Origin: a virus
IMG/VR virus record: IMGVR_UViG_3300032249_000050
Span: 1 to 20,279 of that record
Direction: 5' to 3' (one strand)
Length of the DNA stretch: 20,279 nt
A model generated the notes under the pieces. It saw only the letters and a program-made list of their open reading frames with translations, was not told the origin of the DNA and did no database searches. How positions within the stretch are numbered: position 1 is the stretch's first letter; every line of letters starts with the position of its first letter. A program made the position numbers and the translations under genes. Shown here in pieces: positions 1-5,738 of this stretch.

Positions 1-2
1 CA

Positions 3-1007
3 CAAGCTATAACGGCGGGCGGTGGTTCTGCACAAGCCAGAAGATCAGTATTTACTGCAAACTCAGAAAATTTTGCTACATATCTACAATACAATGCCGC
101 CACAAACGGTGTTTACATAGGTGCTACTTCTACAGCAAATACATTTGTTGTTTCAAACGCTGGCGGAAGTGCGATGTTAACTGTAGATGGCTCTGGTAAC
201 GGAACTTTTAACGGAACAATTACTGGAAATGGTGCAACAATAACTGCAATCAACGCCTCTAATATCTCAAGCGGGACTATTGCAAACGCAAGAACTACAG
301 GCGCTACAGCCAACGGCGCTTCTACCTTAGTTCTTAGAGATGCCAACGGAGATTTTAGTGCAAGAACAATTACTGCTAACTTAACTGGAACCGCCTCTAG
401 TGCGACAACAGCTACAAATCAATCAGGCGGTACTGTAAGTGCTACAACTGGTAGTTTTTCTGGATTGCTTACAGGAGCATCTTCAGCATCTACAGACGTT
501 AATACTGCAAACGATACTGGATCTTTTTCTGCTAGAGGAAATGCATCAACCATTGCGTCAATGTCATTCCATAGAACAGGCGCTTATGCTATTAATATGG
601 GTCTTGGTACAGACAATGTGTTCCGTATTGGTGGTTGGTCAGCATCTAACAACTGCTTTCAATTAACTGGTGCTGGTGCTGGAACATTTTTAAGCACTTG
701 CACAGCAACTCAATTTACCGCAAACTCGGATGAGCGTTTAAAAGAAAACTGGACAGATGTAGCCCCTGACTTTATATCTAAACTGGCGCAGGTTAAACAC
801 GGTGTATTTAGTCGTACAGATAGTGGCAATCGTGAGCCTGGTGTTGGTGCGCAGTCCTTTATGACTGTATTACCAGAAGCCGTAGTTGAGGGTGCTGATG
901 GGTATTTATCGGTTAATTATGGCGGCGCAGCATTAGTTGCGGCTATTGAACTAGCAAAAGTTGTTGAAGAATTACGCGCAGAAATAGCTGAATTAAAGGC
1001 TAAATAA
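3..1007 (+). CDS. Tail fibre/spike protein with C-terminal S74 self-cleaving chaperone (5' end missing)
   Basis: The reading frame is open from base 3 without a start, so the gene enters from the left edge; 334 codons are visible. The visible N-terminal part is low-complexity, rich in Ala, Thr, Gly and Asn, as in beta-structured trimeric fibres, and holds one copy of a repeat module (codons 83-118) that also occurs in the second fibre at 2003. From about codon 240 it becomes an intramolecular chaperone of peptidase S74 (endosialidase type): the signature SDERLKEN places Ser242 and Lys247 five residues apart, the spacing of the catalytic Ser-Lys dyad in that family, and the last 20 residues form a short coiled coil (VVEELRAEIAELKAK). 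By family knowledge the chaperone folds the trimer and then cuts itself off just before the serine. The stop overlaps the next start (TAATG), so the two genes are translationally coupled. Receptor specificity cannot be read. Confidence 0.88.
   Translation, partial: QAITAGGGSAQARRSVFTANSENFATYLQYNAATNGVYIGATSTANTFVVSNAGGSAMLTVDGSGNGTFNGTITGNGATITAINASNISSGTIANARTTGATANGASTLVLRDANGDFSARTITANLTGTASSATTATNQSGGTVSATTGSFSGLLTGASSASTDVNTANDTGSFSARGNASTIASMSFHRTGAYAINMGLGTDNVFRIGGWSASNNCFQLTGAGAGTFLSTCTATQFTANSDERLKENWTDVAPDFISKLAQVKHGVFSRTDSGNREPGVGAQSFMTVLPEAVVEGADGYLSVNYGGAALVAAIELAKVVEELRAEIAELKAK
249..356 (+). repeat. Fibre repeat module, copy in first fibre gene
   Basis: Thirty-six codons beginning INASNISSGTIANARTTG and ending LVLRDANGDF. 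The same module is found twice in full and once in divergent form at 2582-3025. Codon third positions differ widely between copies while the residues hardly change, so these are old repeats held by selection on the protein, not a recent DNA duplication. Confidence 0.85.
726..743 (+). other. Predicted S74 autocleavage site (Ser-Lys dyad)
   Basis: The codons encode SDERLK. In the S74 family cleavage occurs before this serine and the lysine five residues on completes the dyad. Both residues are intact, so the chaperone is predicted to be released from the mature fibre. Confidence 0.7.
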
Positions 1008-1993
1008 TGACCTTTGGTTTCTCGCCCTATGCTGGCGCGCCGTTTGCTGATACTGGTGAGGCTAGTGAAGGTATTTCAGTACAACTAACTAGCGTATCTG
1101 CTGTAGGTCGGGTAGGAACCGTTAATGTTAGAACTGACCAGATTATTGCGGTAACAGGCGTAAGTGCAATTGGTCGTACTGGTACGGTAGTGGTTGAGGC
1201 GGCTTCTAATACCGCTGTAACAGGTGTAAAGTCGGTTGGACAGATTGGCACAGTAGACGTTAAAGCCGATAGCAATCTAAACCTGACTGGAGTAAAGGCT
1301 GTTGGACGGGTTGGTACGGTTGATGCTCAAGCTAGTGCGGTAGTTGACGTAACAGGTGTTAAGGCAGTTGGCAGGGTCGGAAACGTAACCGTAACTGCTA
1401 GTGCGGTAGTTAATCTGACAGGCGTATCCGCTGTAGGGCGCATAGGTAATGTAAATGTTGAAGCTGGTGTAATAGTCAATCTAACAGGTGTACAAGCTGT
1501 TGGGCGGATTGGTAACGTAAATATTACTGCTGGGGCTACAGTCCTAGTTACTGGGGTTTATGCGGTAGGGCGCCTTGGAAACGTAACAGTTACGGGTAGT
1601 GTTGTAGTCAATTTGACTGGCGTAAAAGCCATAGGCAGGATTGGCAATGTAGAGATTTCTGGCAGTGCTGTAGTCTTTGTTACTGGCACCCAGGCGATAG
1701 GCAGAATAGGTAATGTCACGGTATTTGGTAATGCAACAGTAAACGTGACAGGAGTCAAAGCAGTTGTTAAACTAAAGGTTGTAAACGTTTGGGGTAATAT
1801 TGATACGGATCAAACCCCAAATTGGCAGAATATTGTGCCTAGTGTTGGATCTGGTTGGAGTGAAATTAACCCAGTTCAAGTAGCAAATTGGCAGGAAATT
1901 AACCCAGGAGCTGGTTCTGGATGGACTGAAATAAACCCAAGCCAAACGCCTAATTGGACAAAAGTATTAGTGCCTTCGGGCTTTGATGATTAA
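1007..1993 (+). CDS. Tandem 22-residue repeat virion protein (fibre-associated, function unknown)
   Basis: This 328-residue protein has a 24-residue head, eleven consecutive 22-residue repeats (residues 25-266; consensus LTGVKAVGRIGNVTV plus a variable seven residues), and a 62-residue tail in which tryptophans occur at 273, 284, 295, 306 and 317, exactly 11 apart. Alternating Val/Thr/Ile and Gly positions suggest a beta-solenoid or beta-prism rod. I recall similar loosely conserved repeats from aquatic phage structural proteins but know no assigned function. Its position between two fibre genes suggests a fibre shaft, a fibre tip, or a decoration protein. It starts inside the stop of the S74 fibre gene (TAATG), with AAAGG a few bases upstream. 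Only the last repeat departs strongly from consensus (KLKV in place of GRIGN), as if capping the stack. Confidence 0.75.
   Translation: MTFGFSPYAGAPFADTGEASEGISVQLTSVSAVGRVGTVNVRTDQIIAVTGVSAIGRTGTVVVEAASNTAVTGVKSVGQIGTVDVKADSNLNLTGVKAVGRVGTVDAQASAVVDVTGVKAVGRVGNVTVTASAVVNLTGVSAVGRIGNVNVEAGVIVNLTGVQAVGRIGNVNITAGATVLVTGVYAVGRLGNVTVTGSVVVNLTGVKAIGRIGNVEISGSAVVFVTGTQAIGRIGNVTVFGNATVNVTGVKAVVKLKVVNVWGNIDTDQTPNWQNIVPSVGSGWSEINPVQVANWQEINPGAGSGWTEINPSQTPNWTKVLVPSGFDD
1079..1804 (+). repeat. Eleven tandem 66-bp coding repeats (22 residues each)
   Basis: Each unit encodes [VI]x[LV]TGVxA[VI]GR[IV]GxV followed by seven to eight variable residues. All eleven are exactly 22 residues with no indels. The DNA copies differ at many third positions, so the length is kept by structure and not by recent slippage. 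The 113-residue protein at 7943-8284 ends with one further copy. Confidence 0.92.
1814..1975 (+). repeat. Tryptophan repeats with 11-residue period
   Basis: Five units of the type W[QST][NEK][IV]xP, with Trp at residues 273, 284, 295, 306 and 317 of the repeat protein. Odd units begin with NW and even units with GW, so the full period is again 22 residues, matching the repeats just upstream. Confidence 0.88.
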
Positions 1994-2002
1994 GGATAAA
2001 GT

Positions 2003-3184
2003 ATGGCAAGCACATTCTCACCAACACTACGCATAGAGCTAATCGGCGACGGCGATCAGTCGGGTATTTGGGGCCAAACCACTAATACAAACTTAGGCAC
2101 CCTTTTAGAACAGGCTATTACGGGCGTGGTAAGCATTACCATGGTAGACGCCAACTACACTTTATCTAATTTCAACGGGGTATCAGACGAAGCTAGAAAT
2201 GCAGTTTTAGTGGTAGGCGGTACAAATGCTGCAGTGCGGGATGTTATTGCTCCGCTGGTAGAAAAGCTCTATGTTGTTAAAAATAGTACAGTTGGTGGTT
2301 TTGCTATTAATATTCGTGCGGCTAGTGGGTCTTCAGTATCTGTTCCTAGTGGAGCTACTGTCTGGGTTTACTGCGATGGCACTAACTTTAACGCCATTAA
2401 TACCGAGTCTGTAGGCAACTTTGAGGTTAATGGTAATCTAACCGTTACAGGTAATACCAACGCCGTAGCTGCAACTTACACAGGTAACGTAGCTGCCTTA
2501 AATCTTTCTACTGCTAATCTTGCTGCTACAGGTAACGTATCTGCGGCAAACTTTACTGGTGCGGGCTTAACCATAACCAGCATTAATGCGTCTAATATCT
2601 CGGCAGGAACTATAGCTAACGCCAGAACTACGGGATCTGCCTCTAACGGGGCTAGTACTTTGGTTTTAAGAGATGCTAACGGTTCTTTTGCCGCTAACGT
2701 AGGAACTTTTACATCGGTATCAGGCAACGGTGCAGGTTTAACCGACATCAACGCTAGTAACATTTCTAGCGGAACTATTGCTAATGCCCGTACTACTGCA
2801 GCTACGGCTAACGGAGCGTCAACTATTGTTTTACGAGACTCTAATGGCTCTTTTGCTGGAAACGTAATTACTGGCACCACTGGTACATTTACTTCAATTT
2901 CAGGAAATGGTGTAGCTTTAACAGCTATTAATGCTTCAAATATTACGTCTGGTACTGTAGCTACAGCAAGACTAGGTTCTGGTACAGCTAATAGCACTAC
3001 GTTTTTAAGGGGCGACCAAACCTACGCAGTTCCATCTACTACGGCAACGTCTTTACAAACCACTAATTTTACGATTCAACAGGTTGGAAGTACCTTAGTA
3101 TTTCAATATAATGGGGCTAACGTGGCAACGCTAGATTCTTCTGGTAACTTCACAGCAGTGACTGTAATTGGTGGTACATCTTAA
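2003..3184 (+). CDS. Tail fibre protein with repeated shaft module
   Basis: A 393-residue fibre. The N-terminal 50 residues (SGIWGQTTNTNLGTLLEQAI) match a module I recognise from many aquatic phage fibres, likely the part that attaches to the particle. Residues 50-140 are a beta-rich domain. Residues 150-340 are a low-complexity shaft with module copies starting at residues 194, 249 and 309; the third is divergent. The C-terminus (LQTTNFTIQQVGSTLVFQYN onwards) is a short beta segment, and no S74 chaperone is present. The SD sequence AAGGAT (1992-1997) lies over the stop of the previous gene with a 5-base spacer, which supports this start. Sharing a module with the S74 fibre points to duplication or recombination between fibre genes. 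Whether both fibres are used together or in different capsid positions is unknown. Confidence 0.85.
   Translation: MASTFSPTLRIELIGDGDQSGIWGQTTNTNLGTLLEQAITGVVSITMVDANYTLSNFNGVSDEARNAVLVVGGTNAAVRDVIAPLVEKLYVVKNSTVGGFAINIRAASGSSVSVPSGATVWVYCDGTNFNAINTESVGNFEVNGNLTVTGNTNAVAATYTGNVAALNLSTANLAATGNVSAANFTGAGLTITSINASNISAGTIANARTTGSASNGASTLVLRDANGSFAANVGTFTSVSGNGAGLTDINASNISSGTIANARTTAATANGASTIVLRDSNGSFAGNVITGTTGTFTSISGNGVALTAINASNITSGTVATARLGSGTANSTTFLRGDQTYAVPSTTATSLQTTNFTIQQVGSTLVFQYNGANVATLDSSGNFTAVTVIGGTS
2582..3025 (+). repeat. Fibre repeat module, three copies in second fibre gene
   Basis: Units begin at 2582 (55 codons), 2747 (60 codons) and 2927 (33 codons, divergent, ending in FLRGDQTY). 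Each starts INASNI[ST] and the first two continue through TIANARTT and VLRD[AS]NGSF. The second copy carries a five-residue insertion (ITGTT) compared with the first. Confidence 0.85.
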
Positions 3185-3199
3185 TTTTAGGAGCAATAA

Positions 3200-3559
3200 A
3201 TGCCAATCTCAATTAGCAATACAACACTAACGTTTAACGATTCAACAACGCAGACAACAGCCGCAACAGGAACAGTAACCTCAGTTGCTACTGGTAACGG
3301 ACTATCAGGCGGCACAATTACTACAACTGGGACTTTAATCATTGGTTGCCCATCTGTTGGTTCTGTTGGGGCTTATACCTTAGCACGCACTACTACAGGT
3401 GTTGCGGCTGGTGGAACTATCGCAGGTTCAAGTATTAGATATTTTGAATTTATTGGTGGTGAGGGTAATGACACAGGAACTCCATCTGGTACATGGCGAA
3501 ATATGATGAATGGTGCATGGACTTCTGACTATCGTACAGTAGTTTGCAGAGTATCTTAA
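3200..3559 (+). CDS. Short fibre-like protein
   Basis: A 119-residue protein beginning MPISISNTTLTFNDSTTQTT, followed by a Thr/Gly-rich stretch (TGNGLSGGTITTTGTL) of the kind found in phage tail fibres. The C-terminus (GTPSGTWRNMMNGAWTSDYR, then VVCRVS) resembles the short closing domain of small phage tip proteins with a TWRxM motif. The SD AGGAG (3189-3193) is well placed 6 bases before the start. It follows the second fibre by 15 bases and is probably in the same transcript. It may be a separate fibre tip or a remnant of a longer fibre; the sequence does not decide. Confidence 0.65.
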   Translation: MPISISNTTLTFNDSTTQTTAATGTVTSVATGNGLSGGTITTTGTLIIGCPSVGSVGAYTLARTTTGVAAGGTIAGSSIRYFEFIGGEGNDTGTPSGTWRNMMNGAWTSDYRTVVCRVS

Positions 3560-3572
3560 TTAAGGAAAATTA

Positions 3573-3821
3573 ATGTTTACACTTGAATACGCTAAAGACC
3601 CAATTTGGGTAGATGCAACTGGCAATGCCATTACTTTAATTGTTAAATGGGCTGAGTTTAATGAAGAACACCCTTTTAATGCAACCAATTACGACACAGA
3701 ACAACACGGAGTTGATTTATTTAATCGTGCTAAAGTTGGTGAGTTTGGAGAGGTTGCGCCTTATGTAGCACCTATTAAACCAACGATTGACTTTGAGCCA
3801 ACCCTAACAAAAATTGAGTAA
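3573..3821 (+). CDS. Hypothetical protein, 82 residues
   Basis: The start is supported by the SD AAGGA (3562-3566), 6 bases upstream. The protein begins MFTLEYAKDPIW and has an acidic middle (KWAEFNEEHPFNATNYDTEQ) and a Pro-rich end. It has no signal peptide or membrane segment. I recall related small proteins beside phage fibre genes, without a known role. Its stop is immediately followed by the start of the next gene, with no gap, suggesting coupled translation. It could be a fibre assembly factor or a minor virion protein; this is a guess from position only. Confidence 0.6.
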   Translation: MFTLEYAKDPIWVDATGNAITLIVKWAEFNEEHPFNATNYDTEQHGVDLFNRAKVGEFGEVAPYVAPIKPTIDFEPTLTKIE

Positions 3822-4013
3822 ATGACAACATACGCACAAGGTAGAATATACCCACAAAGCGTTCCTGAGTTTCGTCACTTACAAAAGCAAGACGGAACAA
3901 TGGAAATGCAGGTGCGGTATATTAATTCGGTTCAAGGCTACACAGGCAAATGGCAAGCAGTATCCGTAGTTGAAGAAGAGAAAAATAATTTTAAATGCAA
4001 AGCGCCAACTTAA
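3822..4013 (+). CDS. Hypothetical protein, 63 residues
   Basis: The ATG directly follows the stop of the previous gene and has no visible SD, so it probably relies on re-initiating ribosomes. The protein has a conserved-looking core (QVRYINSVQGYTGKWQAV) and a charged Lys/Glu-rich end. I recognise this type as a small phage protein of unknown function near fibre genes. The last 8 bases of the gene, CAACTTAA including the stop, recur exactly at the end of the following oxygenase gene. Confidence 0.58.
   Translation: MTTYAQGRIYPQSVPEFRHLQKQDGTMEMQVRYINSVQGYTGKWQAVSVVEEEKNNFKCKAPT
4006..4013 (+). repeat. 8-bp direct repeat, left copy (CAACTTAA)
   Basis: It covers the final codons and stop of the 63-residue gene and lies directly before the oxygenase ATG. 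An identical copy at 4570-4577 ends the oxygenase gene. See the finding on cassette insertion. Confidence 0.55.
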
Positions 4014-4577
4014 ATGATTGTAATAGAAAATATTATTGAGAAACAATATCAAGATTTTATTGAGGAGCTGCTTTTTGGGGGTCAATTTCCTTGGAATCTT
4101 ATAAATGATATAACTTATGGTAATCAAAAATTAGATAGTAAAAATCAAACTCCAGGGTTAAATCATGTATTTTTTGATAGAGGTCAAGGAAATAATTATT
4201 ACCATTTAGTTTTACCAATATTACTTCAAGCATTAGGTAAGGCTAATTTAAAAATATTAGATGTAATTACAGTTAGAAGTTTTTTGCAGTTAGCCAGCCC
4301 TAATCGTAGAGAACACAATAACCCTCATGTAGATAAAGATTTCCCTCACTATGCTTTTTTGTATTATGTAAATAATTCTGATGGGGATACGTTCTTTTTT
4401 GAAGAAACAACAGAGCAAATACCCAAAAGTTCTGTTACAGAAAAAACTAAATTTGTTGTAAAAGAAAGATTTAGCCCAAAAAAAGGCACAATAGTTATTT
4501 TTGATGGTAAACAATATCATGCTAGTTCATCTCCATCAGAGGGAAAAAGATGTGTAATTAACTACAATGCAACTTAA
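4014..4577 (+). CDS. 2-oxoglutarate/Fe(II)-dependent oxygenase (prolyl-4-hydroxylase-like)
   Basis: A 187-residue double-stranded beta-helix oxygenase. The iron ligands are visible as HVD (His105, Asp107) and the distal His169 in KQYHAS; Arg179 ten residues later is placed to hold the 2-oxoglutarate carboxylate. The strand pattern DFPHYAFLYYVNNSDGDTFF and then GTIVIFDG is typical of the family. Family enzymes hydroxylate proteins, nucleobases or small molecules using O2 and 2-oxoglutarate; the substrate here cannot be told. Such genes are frequent in aquatic phages. Base composition is strikingly AT-rich: three 60-base lines (from 4021, 4201 and 4441) contain 17, 15 and 14 G+C, against 22 and 26 in lines at 4801 and 5281. 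It has no SD and starts directly at the previous stop. Composition and flanking repeats suggest a late arrival. Confidence 0.85.
   Translation: MIVIENIIEKQYQDFIEELLFGGQFPWNLINDITYGNQKLDSKNQTPGLNHVFFDRGQGNNYYHLVLPILLQALGKANLKILDVITVRSFLQLASPNRREHNNPHVDKDFPHYAFLYYVNNSDGDTFFFEETTEQIPKSSVTEKTKFVVKERFSPKKGTIVIFDGKQYHASSSPSEGKRCVINYNAT
4570..4577 (+). repeat. 8-bp direct repeat, right copy (CAACTTAA)
   Basis: Identical to 4006-4013. It ends the oxygenase gene and runs into the SD (AAGAGG) of the zinc-ribbon gene at 4587. Confidence 0.55.
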
Positions 4578-4586
4578 GAGGTACAC

Positions 4587-4796
4587 ATGATTAAAACTAT
4601 TCAAGACTCAATGGAAGACGGCGAATTTAAACCACGCCATACTATTGAAATCTACTGCCCTAACTGCAGTCGTGACGTAGACGAGACCGAGTTGGCTATG
4701 AAAGTATGCGGTGACTGTGGTTTTGATTTATCTGAGCCAGAACAACATGTATCTATCGTAGTAGCGCATCTGTTTTCTGGCGGCGGAGTAATGTAA
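4587..4796 (+). CDS. Small zinc-ribbon protein
   Basis: A 69-residue protein with two CxxC pairs, CPNC (Cys24, Cys27) and CGDC (Cys41, Cys44), separated by 13 residues, the pattern of a single zinc ribbon. The rest is acidic, with a hydrophobic beta-like end (HVSIVVAHLF). The SD AAGAGG (4575-4580) is well placed. Zinc ribbons of this size bind nucleic acid or protein; nothing here chooses between them. Its stop overlaps the strong SD of the holin gene, so it is co-translated with the lysis genes, but a role in lysis is not implied. Confidence 0.7.
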   Translation: MIKTIQDSMEDGEFKPRHTIEIYCPNCSRDVDETELAMKVCGDCGFDLSEPEQHVSIVVAHLFSGGGVM

Positions 4797-4801
4797 GGAG
4801 G
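4795..4801 (+). promoter_or_regulatory. Strong Shine-Dalgarno (AAGGAGG) of the holin gene
   Basis: The strongest ribosome site in the window. It overlaps the stop of the zinc-ribbon gene and lies four bases before the holin ATG. The weaker sites of neighbouring genes suggest the holin is translated at a high, independent rate. Confidence 0.6.
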
Positions 4802-4805
4802 CAAT

Positions 4806-5225
4806 ATGTTAGGACTAGGCACAATACTTGATGTAGGAATGAAGCTGGTTGATAAATTCTTCCCTGACCCAGAGCAAAAGGCTAAAGCTCAGTTAGAACT
4901 GTTGCAGATGCAACAAAATGGTGAGTTAGCCCAGATTAATGCCGATATTGCAGAGCAACAAGAACTAACTAAACGCCAGCAATCGGATATGCTTTCTGAT
5001 TCGTGGTTGTCTAAAAACATTCGCCCAATGACTTTGATTGCTATTCTGGCTGGGTATTTTACTTTTGCCATGATGTCGGCATTTGATATGGATACTAATA
5101 AAGCCTATGTAGAATTACTAGGTCAATGGGGTATGCTCATTATGTCTTTTTACTTTGGCGGGCGCACTTTAGAAAAGATTGTAGATATGCGCACTAAAGA
5201 AAAAGAATTTAAAGATGCAAGGTAA
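4806..5225 (+). CDS. Holin, GTA_holin_3TM type
   Basis: A 139-residue protein with an amphipathic N-terminus, a long Gln/Lys/Glu-rich coiled coil (about 22-62), and then two clear membrane segments (about 75-94 and 104-119) and a charged tail. The motif SDSWLSKNIRPMTLI before the first segment is characteristic of the holin family first described in gene transfer agents (Pfam GTA_holin_3TM). It would permeabilise the inner membrane and let the endolysin reach peptidoglycan. It overlaps the endolysin gene by 11 bases, the classical lysis-pair arrangement. Only two membrane helices are obvious; the third of the family name may be the N-terminal amphipathic stretch. An internal methionine at residue 62, just before the membrane part, could serve as a second start, but no evidence for one is seen. 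Confidence 0.87.
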   Translation: MLGLGTILDVGMKLVDKFFPDPEQKAKAQLELLQMQQNGELAQINADIAEQQELTKRQQSDMLSDSWLSKNIRPMTLIAILAGYFTFAMMSAFDMDTNKAYVELLGQWGMLIMSFYFGGRTLEKIVDMRTKEKEFKDAR

Positions 5226-5733
5226 TTTTGAAGCCTGCCTAGAGAAACTTCTTGCCCACGAGGGAGGATTTGTTCACCACAAAAAAGATCCAGGCGGCAT
5301 GACTAATTTAGGAGTTACTATACGGGTGTGGGAAGAATGGGTAGGGCATCCAGTATCTGAAAAAGAAATGCGTAAACTTACCCCTCTAATGGTTGCACCT
5401 TTATATAAGAGGAAATACTGGGATGCTTGCCGAGCTGATGAGCTTATATCTGGTCTTGACTATTGCGTTTTTGATGTCGCTGTTAACTCAGGCCCAGGTC
5501 GTGCCATTAAGTTTTTACAGTCGTGTGTTGGGGCTACTCCTGATGGCGGTTTCGGTAGCATTACTCTTGCATTAGTCAAAAAAGCCGAATCTGACCCAGC
5601 TGCCCTAATAGAACTGTATTGCGCAAAACGCCTAGAGTTCTTACAATCACTTAAGACCTTTGAAACTTTTGGTAAGGGCTGGTCGAGGCGCGTTGCCGAA
5701 ATCAAAGAAGAAGCACTTAAAATGTTAGGGTAA
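5215..5733 (+). CDS. Endolysin, GH108 muramidase
   Basis: A 172-residue lysin. The glycoside hydrolase 108 signature is clear: LLAHEGGFVHHKKDPGGMTN with the catalytic Glu16, followed by LGVT. The second half (SGLDYCVFDVAVNSGPGRAI, then LQSCVGATPDGGFG) matches the peptidoglycan-binding domain paired with GH108 (PG_binding_3). The length is usual for the family. It has no signal peptide, so export depends on the holin. The start lies inside the holin gene, in a -1 frame overlap of 11 bases. It cleaves the glycan strand (N-acetylmuramidase activity by family). No Rz/Rz1 spanin gene is visible next to it. Confidence 0.9.
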   Translation: MQGNFEACLEKLLAHEGGFVHHKKDPGGMTNLGVTIRVWEEWVGHPVSEKEMRKLTPLMVAPLYKRKYWDACRADELISGLDYCVFDVAVNSGPGRAIKFLQSCVGATPDGGFGSITLALVKKAESDPAALIELYCAKRLEFLQSLKTFETFGKGWSRRVAEIKEEALKMLG

Positions 5734-5738
5734 ACCCC

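Noticed and set aside
439-666. Alternative-frame protein inside the first fibre
   Set aside because: It overlaps the S74 fibre completely, has Leu/Gln-biased composition and lacks an SD.
1079-1804. CRISPR-like or regulatory repeat array
   Set aside because: The 66-bp units are contiguous and fully coding in one frame, without unique spacers; third-position differences show selection on the protein.
2476-2997. Long antisense open frame over the second fibre gene
   Set aside because: It lies wholly inside a repetitive Thr/Ala/Asn-rich gene, has a Val/Pro/Ala-biased composition typical of the reverse frame, and lacks a ribosome site.
3430-3559. Variable region of a diversity-generating retroelement at the end of the short fibre-like protein
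   Set aside because: No reverse transcriptase, template repeat or adenine-biased second copy is visible; the ending looks like an ordinary phage tip domain.
5734-5738. Missing spanin (Rz/Rz1) hidden by overlap near the endolysin
   Set aside because: No + strand frame next to or inside the lysis genes shows a membrane anchor with a coiled coil or a lipobox; a spanin may lie elsewhere or be absent.
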